From NCBI GenBank assembly GCA_027422505.1, contig JAPQWV010000005.1:6763501-6827500 (forward strand): DNA of 64,000 nucleotides, in the 5' to 3' direction. The DNA is from Craterostigma plantagineum. Its lineage: Eukaryota; Streptophyta; Magnoliopsida; Lamiales; Linderniaceae. Each line of letters begins with the position of its first letter. Within the stretch, counting starts at the first letter, position 1. The translations under genes and the position numbers were made by a program. The notes under the pieces are model-generated. The model was not told where the DNA came from, ran no database searches, and saw only the letters and a program-made list of their open reading frames with translations. Below, piece by piece: positions 24,901 through 36,112 of this stretch.

Positions 24901-27900
24901 TCCAGCCCAGCGGATCAGTCCCGTCAAATGTTGGAAGTTCGACGCGACGTTGAATTTGTGTCGGCAGGGGATCACCTCCCTCAACGTTAGTCACCTTCGG
25001 GGCCCCATTCGTATCGATGTGCGTAGCCATGGTCGACAAAAGTTGTTCCATACGATTGGTGAGAGTGTCGATCGATGAGCGCAACTCGGTGGACAAACTC
25101 TCCACGGTCTTCTCTAACATGTCAACACGTTGATCCATTTGAGAACGCGTAACAGTCATTGAGCGGCAGGTCGGACCAATTTGTTAGAGTTAAGACCCAC
25201 ACTAGCGAATTATATAAAAGAACGACGTTCGAAAAGCTTGGAAATTGGCAATTTGCTGAAGAATGAACCCAGAATTATTTATTAAGCAAAGAGTGAAAGG
25301 AAGCACAATACACCACCTAAAACCCACGAGTCAAGCTCGTCCCCTTATTACCCAAATCATTTTCCATACCCTCTACACCTCCAAGTCATGCCCTTTTATT
25401 CTAACCCCCACCTAATTACCTCCCATGATTCACGTCATTAATAAAGACACAATAGAACATAATAAAACACAATAAAAGCAATTAAAACAATATCCCAATC
25501 TTCACGCTCAATCTTCTTCCGGATAAGGTTTCATCAAGTAACAGCTTCTTCCAATGGGCCACAAACTCGTCCATGATTAGTCGGCCCAGCACTATCCGCA
25601 TCGCCCACTGTTGGACCATGGTCTGCTACTTTCGAACTGGCTCGTCGCTCGTAAACATGTTCGCCACTAGGTCTAACAGAAACTTCCTGAAAGACTGAGA
25701 GTGAAAGTAGATGAGATATACTTGGACTGTCTAATTAATTTGGATTATGAGGCAAGATAGCTGAGAGGTTGCATGAGGGAGAATAAAAGCAAGGATGGCA
25801 ATGGAAGTTTATGTTGTGATGTCCTACTTAAAGCTTTTAACACCGATACGGTGTGGCATTTTAGCACGCCAAGAAGAACAAATCTCGAAAGATTAAACAG
25901 GAAAAGTAACGTACTTTATCATCAACTTCTGTGTTATGGCTCAACCAAGCATATGCCTCTCTGAAGTCATCAAATACATGAAGACCACCATCTTGAGTGC
26001 GAGAAGTTAGCACAATTGATGGGGCTGAGTAAGCCTCGGAAGCAGCCCAGACGCAATGAACCTACAAAAAGGAGTACTTATGTTAGTGTAAATTTTCTCA
26101 CCTGCTCATGGAACAAAAACTTATCTAAAGGCTCATTAGAGATCTTAAGCCGACAAATATAGCATTTATTTATCCATACCATACCGCATGCAAACATATT
26201 AAAGATCTCATAGTCTCCTAAATGTTAGGATGAGCAAGTAGAAGAAACAATTCGAGAAAAGCAGACCATCACAGGGAAATCCACTATTTAGATGTTGAAG
26301 TCTTAAACAAATATCAAGCCTTACAGTTACTATCCAAGATGACATACCACATAAATGGCCCCCAACAAGACAAGAAGATAGATGGCGACTAGAGAAGCCT
26401 CCAACGGTAAGACCTGAAGCTTCTTATCAACTTTAGATACAACAGAAACTTTCTCGACCTTCTCCTTCTCCTTCTTCTTTTCTTTCTTTGATTGTTTTTC
26501 TTTTGGAGTGTCCTCGCTCTTTTCTACCTTGACCGCATCACTTTGTGGTATATCACTAACATTCCTTGCCTTAAAGGAGAACATTTCTATTTAAGTAGGT
26601 CATAGTAAATCCATCACAATCAGGATGCATATTCTTACATTTAGTTGGGGTCTGATTGTTTCACCAGGGATCTGATACTTAATCGACCTGGTAAGAACAT
26701 CAAAAGCTCCAGACAAAGCAATTCCAGACATTATACAAGCGGCAGGAGCTAATACAAGCATTAGTCGAACCTGAAAGATAATTCAAAGGAAGTTAATTAC
26801 AGGGAAATAGTCTCAAGGAAGAAGAAATGGATTACAATGACATGGAGTTTCTGAATTAGGCAGCACATACCATGACACTGGAAAAGTAAACTGATGTCAC
26901 GATATAGAGAACTGCAAAGGAGCTTGCATCAGATAGTGGAAAAAAGCATGCCTGAAAATTACAGGGAGTAGAAAATAACCAAAGGTGGAGAAATGATAGC
27001 ACGAACAAAGAAGCTTGAGTTGGTTCATTGAGAACTTACAATAATGCCAGCTGGAACCAAAAATGCCAATACATTGATGTCCATAAAATAAGATGGCCAT
27101 GTAGGAGGTTGATGTTCGCTAACACTCGCGATAATCGGTATATACTTGCTTGCATAAGTTCTGGTTGAAGTTTACCAAGTATGAGAAAAGTGAAGGGGGC
27201 AAAGACTAGAAGCAAATTGGAATGCTGAGATGCTGTAAGAACAATGAGACATATGGTAAAGAAAAGAATGCACAAAAGCGAGGTTAATTGCTTGGGGAGT
27301 TAAGTCCAAGGCATTAAAAAATGTAGAAATAAATGGACAACAGACAGAACTATTCTGCAAAGGCATTAACGTTAGGTTTTGGTAAGCTAAGCTTTTATAT
27401 TCTATGCATGCAATCAAGACAATTTCCTGACATAAAAAGCTCAATCAGACATGGGATACAAGTAAAACATGCTACCTACATATCTCAAATTTTCAGCATT
27501 CATTAGCTCCAAGCTGCAAATGCCCAAGTTAATTATAAAATAAAATCCTAGCCCCTGGTTTGTTCCATGCTATTTAATATAGGGAAAGTTCTGACAGAAC
27601 AAAGCAAGGTGAATTTGATGAAGATGACATGTAACAACTAAATAACCACATTATTATTCATGAACCATCCATATGCAAAATAATGTCGATAGAGTAGATG
27701 CCATGCTGAAAACTTACGGATCTAAGAGACTAAGACTTCTTCCACTCCACCCTTTTGTTGGGCTTGAAGCCACCAATGCTACAAGTACAGCTAAAAGAGC
27801 GCCACAAACTATTCTGGATAAAGCGAAGGAACATTAAGAGGAAAGCGTGTTGTAAATCGTCTATCAAAGCATACTTTATCATTTGTCCATTCATTTTATC

Positions 27901-30670
27901 CTTGCGGAATATATAACATTACTGCAGAAAACAACTGAAAAATCTTCTATTGCACGCAGAAGATTACAGAGGAACAAACAGAGAAGAGAAGCTTACAGCC
28001 CCACTGAAACAACAAGTGTAACTGCCACTTTGAACATTCGAGGTGATAAAAGTCCTTTGATATAGTACACTAGGGCCACAACATGCAAGATGATGAAGAC
28101 CTGAGCGCAGTCATCAATAAAAAGCATTAATTATCTAACGAGTAAAAAAGCATGTTGTTTACTTTCTATCAAGAGTGAAACAAGAAATAAGTTAGCAACA
28201 AAAAATATATATATCGCAAATTTAGTGGCACGCAGTACATTGTTTCTTCTATGACCATATTTACAGCCCAATTCAAGAAGTCGCTTTTTTGATTCATTAT
28301 CGCACTTTATCACATGCATTCCAACATAACTAAGTAACATGTTGATTTTCAACCTAGGACAAAAAATTAGTATGAGGCATTAGGCTCTGAACAAAACCGT
28401 ATTTATGGCGATCCAGAACTCTGCTATTCTTTTTGCACGTGGTAGTCACATAGGCTGACAAGCACCATGCATTTCTTTTGTATTCCAACAGAAAAACTCA
28501 TTACCGAAATGGTACTTACTATAAAAGAAGCAAAATGCTCTGAAGTCATTACAGCATTAAAACCTACTACAGGCACTAGAGCAGCAAGTAATGTTCCCAA
28601 GACAACCTGCACGCAGAAAGATAGATATTTTTTAAACAGTCACAATTCAGCCCATGATCGGAAAGACTAACACTGGGATAATTTACTTTCTAGGTGCAAA
28701 TGGACAACCACAGAGCTGAGAAGGGACATCAGAATTTCGTCTACTTCAGATTAAATTTTCCGAAAACGACACATAAAAAAAATGCTTTCTACATTATGAA
28801 TTAGGTTCAGAAAATAGCCTTCATAAAGATATTCGCAAAATCAAAGTAACCAATACTAATAACAATGGAGAAAATCACACATATTAGCCACAGTTGAACT
28901 AAGAGTCTAAGATACTCACAAGTGGAGCATATGCTATGTAGAGGCGTGAAGAATAATGACCAGTAGCAATACAAAGCAGCACATGCATCGGGATGAGATT
29001 AATAATAAAGGTGTATCCTCCCCAAGAGCAAACCTGAAAGAAAAAAAAAATATAGGATAATGGATGAACGCTTCAATTAAGTTCGCACGCGCTGAAAAAG
29101 ATCAGAGAAAAACGACAAGTAAACAAGAGAAAGGCAAGCTTACCATGTAAAAGTAAGCTATTGCATTTAGAGTAGCATAGAAAAGGGATCCAGTGTTCAA
29201 TGTCTGTAGCCAATGAAAGGAGTAAGCTAAAGCATAGAATAGTCCCAAGGACATTATTTAAGACCACATAGATAGAATAACCAGATGATGCATACAAAAT
29301 AATGACAAAGATACGCCAGTTCCTTCCGACATCAAGAAAAGTAAACTATACTATGGATTTATGAAGGAGAGTATCAATAAGCCACCTTTATGTATAGGTA
29401 GAATGTGAAAATCAGGGCAAATATAGCCACAGCTTCATTGTCATAGCTTCCAGCAACAGAGCGAGATATATATGATGGAACCTTCAACAGTAATGCAAAA
29501 ATAAATTGCTCAGACAAGCCGAAAAATGAAAATCACTAGTGTAACTTGACACTAATGAATGACCATCACATTTTGTTCAGCACTTCAAAGTGCTATTGAA
29601 TAAATACATTACCATGGCTAGAAGAGCTGCAGCAGTCAATCCAGCACCATCTCCCTTTACTTCCTATACAAATATGATAAACATGATAAACCCCTCCGAA
29701 AAGATTGAGGTAAATCCACTAGGCTCGAATTCAACATATTAAACAGGAAAAGAGAAGAACCTTTGTTAGAAGGTACACGGCCCATGAAGCTAAAGCTGAA
29801 AAAACTGGAGCAGTAAAAACACAGACAGTTTCAACAGAGAGCGGGATATTCAAAGACTGCAGTATCCTGCAATAGATGGCGACAAATGTAATATAAGTCA
29901 GAGTTGCATGAACCAATGTAACTCTAAATTTACTAAACAAAATCAATTTTAACCAATTGATGCACCAAAGATAAGCATATTTCTTCAATACTTGTTATGA
30001 AGACAAACAAACAAATGAGTCTAACCTCCATAAGGTACCGGCAGTCAGAGTAAGGCCAGGATAAACTGTTCCACCAATTACACGTCCAAGGGGATACCTT
30101 ATTACGAAAACGAATACCCTCTATGAATATGCATTTCGAGAAGTTATATATTAAAATTAAATATTCTCTTAACCAAAAATGATTACCACGTTCGGTCATC
30201 AAACCAATTCCAAAAGTCATATACTCCATTTTTTGTAAGATACTGCATTAGAAGAAGCATGTCAAGAGACAATAACTTTTGCATGTATACATGTATATGG
30301 CGCAAATGATTTGGAGACGAAATTCTAATCACAGAGCTCACTGAAAGTGGAAAAAAGGACAAACCTGGGTCACCCTGTAATTAAAGTAAGGATCGAACTC
30401 ATGAATCACACTTTCGTACTTAATACCCTGCCGCGAAGACAATCAACATGGAGACAAAGTTCAATTACAGTACAGCTCACTCGACCACAAACTCCATCGA
30501 CATCACACTACAGTAAAAGCACACAAAAAAACAAACAGAAGAGATAAACGTACCGAAAATAGACGGATCGAGAGAGCGAGAACACCGATGAGCAGTAGGA
30601 CGAAGACGGACAGTACATTCCCAATCGCGTGGCGGAGACTAGCTGGATTGGCATTTTCCGGCGCCGCCAT
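18970..30670 (-). CDS. STT3A: Oligosaccharyltransferase catalytic subunit STT3A
   Basis: Transfers the dolichol-linked glycan to Asn of nascent proteins in the ER membrane. 23 exons close in phase (776 residues): 30670-30554, 30427-30365, 30242-30187, 30097-30026, 29866-29761, 29663-29613, 29481-29386, 29203-29144, 29033-28920, 28606-28520, 28100-27997, 27813-27718, 27160-27040, 26951-26871, 26770-26639, 26569-26348, 26061-25915, 20043-19857, 19761-19664, 19567-19488, 19414-19324, 19207-19118 and 19029-18970. The metal/catalytic motif [10 protein letters not shown] is at 48-57, SVSEHQP at 353-359 and WWDYG at 579-583, followed by sequon-rich DNNTWNNT. A Lys/Glu-rich loop precedes the last membrane span. 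The short last exon supplies a Ser/Lys-type tail ending in NPW, as in plant STT3. Length matches Arabidopsis STT3A (about 780) better than STT3B. Intron 17 holds a 5.5-kb retrotransposon in the same orientation; coding sense is unbroken. Confidence 0.94.
20158..20654 (-). repeat. 3' LTR of the Ty3/gypsy element
   Basis: 497 bp, one base different from the 5' LTR. It contains the final codons and the stop of the polyprotein ORF. The flanking GAAAC at 20153-20157 is the target duplication. Confidence 0.97.
20510..25159 (-). CDS. Gag-Pol polyprotein, Ty3/gypsy chromovirus type
   Basis: A single intact 1549-residue frame encodes the whole element. The N-terminal coiled coil is followed by the gag domain (about 70-230). 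A CCHC-like knuckle ([14 protein letters not shown], 313-326) comes next, then the aspartic protease ([13 protein letters not shown] at 401-403). Reverse transcriptase has FFDDILIYS at 741-749. RNase H starts near [10 protein letters not shown] (about 865). Integrase has an HHCC zinc domain ending SCLVCQRAK and the catalytic core ([23 protein letters not shown]). A chromodomain-like C-terminus ([20 protein letters not shown]) places it with plant chromoviruses. There is no stop or frameshift between gag and pol. Translation starts about 22 bases inside the 5' LTR boundary. The last 48 or so residues and the stop are encoded within the 3' LTR. The copy looks competent to move. Confidence 0.97.
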   Translation of the reverse strand: MTVTRSQMDQRVDMLEKTVESLSTELRSSIDTLTNRMEQLLSTMATHIDTNGAPKVTNVEGGDPLPTQIQRRVELPTFDGTDPLGWISRAEQYFLLNPTPSSQRVSCAFVCTAGIAQSWFRWMLDDDPTITWEVLKKHIMETFDDKHCGSPVARLSSIRQSGYVKEYFHAFINMVTNLPEIPRRQHLEFFLLGMHPALYDEVVIHKPYSVANAFELARDLERRLLNGRNGDYTNMISRALESPHFAQQPGFQTKPATVNQGVAVSTLATVPRDPVRSTDRYVPPPARPPASRPRPFQRLTDRDYQELRDKNLCFRCRQPFGRGHICPRKELRMLIGGEDEIIFENDQHCEETDDLLNGATSNAQELNLIEIPLYAIGGLSGPHTLKMLGKVEGQTVIVMIDSGASHNFVSTRLVDHLSLPRTTDHNFQVRLGDGSTASTHGTCRALQLQLNSCCVTGDFFVFALGGVDVILGVDWLRKLGDVRLNWERSTMQFEWDGQTHHLRGDAALLRAPISFQSLCKTADEDLDMVLMLDSLEASSDTPLAALPEPQQLDMQAVLQQFPTVFSTTTSLPPERASDHRITLFPGTAAVSVRPYRYGHAQKDEIERLVSEMLAAGVIQPSASPFSSPVLLVRKKDGSWRFCVDYRELNRVTVPDKFPIPVIQELLDELWGAVYFTKLDLRSGYHQIRVRSEDVPKTAFRTHDGHYEFLVMPFGLSNAPATFQATMNDIFRSLLRKYVLVFFDDILIYSTTWSSHLEHIHTVLGILAQHQFCVNSKKCHFGRRQLEYLGHIISAGTVAMDPQKIASVVRWPTPTSVKGVRGFLGLTGYYRRFIRNYGQIAQPLTSLLKKSETSKFTWPPSADLAFCALRDALIAAPVLAMPNFEQPFIIECDASGSGIGAVLMQDKHPVAYFSKSWGENTSSKSTYERELMALVLSIQHWRPYLLGRHFTVRTDHRSLRSLLQQKITTPAQQVWVAKLLGYSFEDEYKAGATNTAADALSRRPETAELSAISIPRWLDGAEIQGDISRDSFLGPIIEELRQQPTCRPPFQLLGGWLYYKGRLAIPESSNWIPRLLNEFHSTPTGGHSGAFRTYRRLAASLYWRGMMKHVSEFVASCLVCQRAKYEALSPAGLLAPLPIPDRIWEDIAMDFITALPKSRGFDSIFVVVDRLSKYGHFILLRHPFTARDVAAHFVENVVRLHGFPRSIVSDRDSIFLSQFWKELFRLQGTTLKMSSSYHPQTDGQTEVLNRTLETYLRCFIGAQPKEWSRWIPWAEYWYNTTFQVSAGSTPFHIVYGRTPPTLMQFMPGECHVAAVAAELQDRDTILRELKFNIQRAQNRMIKAANAHRREVEFKEGDPVFLKLRPYRQSSVTRRTNQKLAARFYGPFPITERIGPVAYRLQLPSGSRIHPVFHVSQLKKVVGDHPIESSLPAHMTDLVAFGLVPADVIDSRLILEGDTAVRQYLLQWVDRNMDEARWFTEGEIRSQFPNFRLEDKAIFQGRGNVRPSGEHVYERRASSKVAYHGPTVGDADSAGPTNHGRVCGPLEEAVT
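25182..25678 (-). repeat. 5' LTR of the Ty3/gypsy element
   Basis: 497 bp, starts TGTTAG and ends CTAACA in both readings; it is followed by the target duplication GAAAC at 25679-25683. As the upstream LTR in the element's sense it should carry the element's promoter. It faces the same way as STT3A. Confidence 0.97.
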
Positions 30671-30725
30671 CGACGGCGTTCGCGAGCTCGATGATCAAGT
30701 CAACAGAGTGTTGTGATTCTTCTCT

Positions 30726-30817
30726 CGACTTTTAGAAACGGGACAAAATTGACCTTTTGATTTATTCGATTCGACTTTTAGAAACGGGACATAATTGACC
30801 TTTTGATTTATTCGATG
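30726..30817. repeat. 46-bp tandem duplication upstream of STT3A
   Basis: Two head-to-tail copies of a unit starting cgacttttagaaacgggaca, at 30726-30771 and 30772-30817, differ at one or two bases. They lie 55-150 bp upstream of the STT3A start codon, so they may sit in the 5' UTR or core promoter. Confidence 0.85.
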
Positions 30818-30990
30818 CCACGTGGCACACTTTGGTTGTAGATGTGTGCTGCCGTTTGAAATCTAACTAGTATTTTTGCCCCATTCTATGCAATGCTATA
30901 TATAATTATTAATAGGGAGAACTTCATTTAAATCCCCATTAATTAAAATACATATCCCTTAACTCCACACGTCAGAAAATTCATCACTTC

Positions 30991-31807
30991 GGGGATGTTT
31001 GTTTTGGGGTGATCCTCCAAAACATCACCGTGATCCTTCAATCGCTTATAATCACCGCGTTTGTTTAGCGTGTTTGATGAGTCATCACCGTGATGGAGGA
31101 TCACCGAGGTGATCAAAACGGAGTGATATTCCTACTTTTGGATCACCCCAAAAAAGCAGGGTGATCCTCCATCACGGTGATATGGTGATATTTTCAGTAT
31201 TTCTTTGGACAAAATTATCCCTTATCTTTTAACATCATTCCTTATATACCCTTACTCTTATTTTCACTTACACAACCAACATATTTAAATCTTAAAAAAT
31301 TTATATTTATTGCTTAGAAAATAAATGAATTATGTCGAAAGATTATAGAAAATACTTATAATTAATAATTGGTTAATCTATTAAAGCTTAAACATATAAA
31401 AAATTTTATATTGAAGAATTATATAAAATACTAATAGTTAATAATTGGTTAAAATATCTATGTTTAAAGCCTAAAAAATATAATAATTCTATTGATGAAT
31501 TATATAACATGCTTATAATTAATGCTTAAAATAATACTTGATTTTCAAATATTAATAACTATCACGTCAAATGAACATATTAAAACACTTTAACTACATA
31601 ATATACATAAGGTTAAATATGAATTTACACAACATCACTGCGATTAAACAAACACAATATTCCAATATCACATTGATTTGCAAAATGAAATATCACTCTA
31701 AAACAAACACAGTGATGACATATCGCATTGATCCACATCACGGTGATATCCGCATCACGGTGATGTAGTATCACCGTGATGTTGGATCACCGGAAACAAA
31801 CACCCCC
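30991..31807. mobile_element. PIF/Harbinger-like MITE nested in a MULE terminal repeat (817 bp)
   Basis: Terminal inverted repeats ggggatgtttgttttggggt at the left and, reverse-complemented, gggggtgtttgtttccggtg at the right; inner arms carry repeated atcaccgtgat palindromes. Comparison with the intact right repeat of the host element (cacttaaggacc, complement near 35070) shows an empty site cac-TTA-agg. Here the insertion is flanked by TTC and TTA, a 3-bp TTA duplication with one substitution. The interior is AT-rich and has no credible gene. Confidence 0.8.
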
Positions 31808-33540
31808 TTAAGGACCAATTAGAAACTTATCTTTTACTTAAGGACCAATTAGACCAAACTAACCCTATTACAATATTACGGTTTTACCAGCCTTTTAAAT
31901 TTAGCTAAGAAAAACAAGAAAGAAAAAAGAAAATCATGAACGAAAGAATAGACCCAAATATCCATCACCAAATCCTTGAACCATTCTCCAAAATCGAACG
32001 TCCAAATCGAATACCCACAATAAATATTCACCTCCAGTGAACGATTTACGATCTTCTATCGCGTTTAATCCCGGTATGTGATATTTTTGTTCCGAATCTC
32101 TGTTCCACACCGTCCGAATTGAATCGACCAAAACCTATTTTTCAGTGTTAGCTTTTGATTACTTACTTATTAGGATTATTAGGTCTTGATTTGAGTTATT
32201 AGGTCCTGATTATTGCGTTTTATGCTTACTTTGAGGCTAATATGGTTATTGATCGATTCTAATTATTTAATCTAGGTATTTTAGTTTCATTTTTGGTGTT
32301 TTTATAGGTTTTTAATTAGAAATTACGATCCCAGCTTTTATACGCTGTGTGTTTATTTTTGGTACAGGTCGATCACATATTTATTACACTATATGCATTA
32401 TAATGGTACATTATGTCTCTTTGGATTGGTACAACATATTGAACAGAATGATGTTACAAATCGTCGTGTTCAGTTTCTGCATTAGTGACATGCGATGAGG
32501 CTTCTGTTAATGCACGTGATGAGCTGTGGAGGACCGTATAGTGGTAAGGCACGGAAGGTTATCCGTATGCTTGAGGGAATAAGATAAGGAGAATTTATGT
32601 GTCGGATGTTATAATTTGTTTGAAAACTACATTTATTTGTTGGATGTTGTATAAGAACTAACTTGTAATTTACACTATAATGTTTGTCGAATTTTGAGTT
32701 TGGTAAATGAGATACGGGATAATACAATCATTATGTTGCTTGTTCCATTCTTTTGTATTTTTTCGCTGGTACTTTGGGTACGCTAATAATGTTAAACAAG
32801 GTACGGTAATCATATCTATAAGGTACAATACACAACAACTAAATGGTACACCAAACGCATTAAAATGGTATGATATACTAATAGTTGAATAAAATGTTAT
32901 GAAAAAAACAAAAAAAATAGCTCAGCATTTTCGACATCTAACATTTTTGGCGGTATTATGGAACATATTTTGACACATGCTTGGAATTTTGGGTGTGTCG
33001 ACAATGTTAAACAAGGTATCGATATGTTACCAAGATGAGTATCGATATGTTACCAAGTTTAACATCAGTAGTGTACCAAATTATACTACGGTAATGTACA
33101 ATATTTAGTACTGATATGGTACCACATTGAATTGTAAAATATAAAATGCAGGCTAATATATGTATCAAATATAGCGTTTAAACTGTACCTTTATATAGTC
33201 ATTGACCATATCTAAAATCCTGCATTTACTGTATCAAAATTCGTATTGATACTGTACCCTAATTTATCGGTCCAATTACGTCCATTTTAATACGTCAACG
33301 AACAAATTAGTGCCTACAAACAATAAATAATAAAAAATAATGCAAAAGATTGTACTATAGGGTGATCGTTCTCAGTTAGACAAACAAAATACTATATCTC
33401 TACTAAACGGTAACAACATTGTTCATCTTCTTCTAATGATACATTGTCCTTCTATCATTAACTACATGAATGTTACAATATCAAACATGATACGAAGTTA
33501 ACGATATATAACTTAGATACATATAAGCATCAGATTTCCC

Positions 33541-33990
33541 AAAAAATCAAAATTAAATTGGATCGAAAATAGCGTAAACAAATATAATGTACCATATGTA
33601 GTGATATTAGGTACCTAAAAGTTGCACATAACCGTATCTGAGCGTGAATTCTTAATGTATCTACATTGCGTAGTTTACCGTACCACATAATCAAATTTAA
33701 ATTGGATTGAAAATAGCGTAAACAAATATACTGTACCATACGTATTGATATTAGCATATCTAAAAGTTGCACGTAACCGTACCTATTTTTGAATTCTTAA
33801 TGTATCTACACTGCTAGTTTACCGTACCACAAAATCAAATTTAAATTGGATAGAAAATAGCGTAAACAAATATACTGTATCATACGTAGTGATATTAGCG
33901 TACCTAAACGTTGCATGTAACCGTACCTAAATATGAATTCTTAATGTATCTATACTGCGTAGTTTACCGTACCACAAAATTAAATTTAAG
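33541..33990. repeat. About 146-bp tandem repeat, three copies plus a partial
   Basis: Copies begin near 33541, 33687, 33832 and 33976. Each contains aattggat, aaaatagcgtaaacaaatat, a gtacc or gtatc word, aagttgcacgtaaccgtacc, attcttaatgtatctac and tagtttaccgtaccac. Each unit therefore multiplies several gtacc words. The repeat lies in the middle of the 30915-35191 element. Confidence 0.9.
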
Positions 33991-35200
33991 TTGGATCCAT
34001 TATAGGGTAAATGAAGCGTGTCAGAATTTTTGCAGCGTGTCAAACGTTTTGCAGGGTGTCAGAACAGCCTTTATTCTGTCTGAAATTGTCATAAAACTGT
34101 TAACTTTGTTTTTTTTTATTCGAAGAAGAGGAGACCATGAACTTTGTTTCCCTTTGTACCATACTATTCTTTAGGAAATTTATTTATTTTCTTTTTGTAG
34201 ATTAAGCGTACCACTTTGAGGGTTTTTTGTGTACCAGCTAACTATTGTTCGTTGTTCCTTGTACTCACTGTTTACCGTTCAATTGCAATATTGTCATCGT
34301 ACCATAATTTACAGATATTTTACTGCAACACTGTATCCATCAGATTTTCAAGATTACACCAACACAAAAAACGTTACATACGGCCCAAAAAAGTGCGTAT
34401 TCTGCTTGTAAGAACACAACCCAAAAAGTGAGCCCCCATGAACTACACTTGCGGACAACATGCTTGTTTACTCCTACAAATAATTCAGCAACCCTACATG
34501 AAAACTGTACAATATATATAGAACTGTGGTACCCTAATATACATGAAATGATACATTAACAGTAATAAGCGTGGTACTCTAACCAGACGTGTAAAGGTAC
34601 ACAATATACATTAATTTGATACACGATTGCAAACACAGAATTTGGGGTTTCATCTTAGCACCCTCGTTTCAGTCATCAATCTCAGATCCCAACAAAATCA
34701 TTCCCAAACATCCAATTAAATCCATCGCATTCGCACCAAATTACACTCGTAACAGATTCACCGCACCAGTAAATTGAAAAGAACCACCTTTACTAACCTA
34801 GATCGAGAAAATTTGTGTTTGATCGACCATAAAAATCCACGATTCTTCTTTCAGTTTTTCTTCTTCTCTGGTTCTTTTCTCTTTCATCCACTTTGACGAC
34901 TTACCTAGAGGACGTAGACAAGAATTCCGACCACCGTCTGAGATGGGCAACGACGGCGACGGTGAATTCCACGTCGATTTCTTTTTTTTTTTCTTCTTTC
35001 GATCGATAATTCTGTTTTTAAAATTTTTAAAGCTGTAAAGAAGCATATTTAGGGGTAAAAAGGTCTTTTAATCTGATTGGGTCCTTAAGTGATAGTATAA
35101 TTTGAGTTTGGTCCTTAAGTGATATTATATTCTGGACAGGGAGTTAATTGATATGTATTTTACTTAATGGGAATTTATGTGAAGTTTTCCGTTATTAATA

Positions 35201-36104
35201 TATATTTGATATTTTAAGTATTTTTAAATTAAAATATAAATTTAATGTTTTTATTTTTTACTATATAGAAAAAAATTGACTTAAGGTATAATTGTAATAT
35301 ATTAACAATATCATGGATGGAATTGTAATTATGATTGACACACCAAATTAATTAAAAGGTAGTTGTTTCGAACTTAATAAGATAGACTAGTATAGTTGGC
35401 ACACAGTATTTGTGTGCATAAAATAAAAAATGTTAGTAGTAATAGTAATAAAAAGTGATTGTATCATTAAAATAATATTTGAAAAATGCAATAATAAGAG
35501 TGACGTCGTAGATGCATGTTTGTATTAGGTGTCTATTTTAGTTATTATTAAAATATAGCAAATTGGCAGTTTAAAGTAAGTGTCTATGGCATGTTCCCAC
35601 TCCACGACCGTCTGTAATCCATTAAACAACTGTCAGTTTCCAGTTTTTGAGTTCGCCATATTTTTTGTCCTTATTAATAATTAATAAACATAAAAGATAT
35701 GACACTTGGCGGGTTATGATTTGTTAATTGATACACCAAATTGGCAGTTTTTAAAAGGCCCTGACAATTAATATAAGAGTATAGATAGATACATGATTTA
35801 AATAGATAGGTAGGTACTGTAGATCAGACAGTTAATTGCAACCAATTTACAATATGGATTTAATTTCAAAAGACTTTTCGAAAAAACTAGTCTTCCATTT
35901 CTTGGGGGCAATAATTAATTTAGGACTCAATTTCAACTTTCTCGTGGGCTTGGGCTTAGCGAGTAGTAGGACCAAGAAATGGAAGCTCTCTACATAATCA
36001 TTTGAAGCGAATTAGGAGGAAAAATATAATTTAATAATGCAAGGCCCAAATGGTGGAAAAATGAAAACCTAAGCAAGGTATGGGGGCGTCTTATTTGTTG
36101 ATGC
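35201..36104. other. Intergenic, no feature recognised
   Basis: AT-rich single-copy-looking DNA between two transposons. It has no coding region, no clear inverted termini and no RNA gene that I can see. Confidence 0.5.
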
Positions 36105-36112
36105 ACTATAAC

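Larger units (their letters stand above)
20158..25678 (-). mobile_element. Complete Ty3/gypsy LTR retrotransposon in STT3A intron 17
   Basis: 5521 bp with two 497-bp LTRs (20158-20654 and 25182-25678), bounded by TGTTAG...CTAACA, and a perfect 5-bp target duplication GAAAC (20153-20157 and 25679-25683). Reading both LTRs base by base I find a single difference (a at 20599, c at 25623), about 0.2 per cent, so insertion is very recent. Transcription runs on the minus strand, so 25182-25678 is the 5' LTR. The sequence just inside it begins AATTGGTCCGACCTG, a candidate primer-binding site. A purine-rich tract (aggggcgtgg on the minus strand) lies just inside the 3' LTR. One uninterrupted ORF fills the interior. 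Confidence 0.97.
30915..35191. mobile_element. Non-autonomous Mutator-like element with GTACC/GGTAC clusters (4277 bp)
   Basis: Perfect 9-bp target duplications TTATTAATA (30906-30914 and 35192-35200) show Mutator-type insertion. Terminal inverted repeats reach inward for about 100 bp. The left end starts gggagaacttcatttaaat and the right end (reverse complement) cggaaaacttcacataaat; both continue with attaaaatacatatc-like sequence and two ttaaggacca words. A PIF-like MITE is nested in the left repeat. There is no gene. The interior from 32360 to 34610 is peppered with gtacc/ggtac words (I noted 25 or more), with a 146-bp tandem repeat at 33541-33990. I interpret it as a VANDAL-like relative, but the transposase partner is not in the window. 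Confidence 0.9.

Noticed and set aside
27997..28670. Short frames inside STT3A introns
   Set aside because: They are exons 10-11 read through into introns; the spliced model explains all the conserved sequence.
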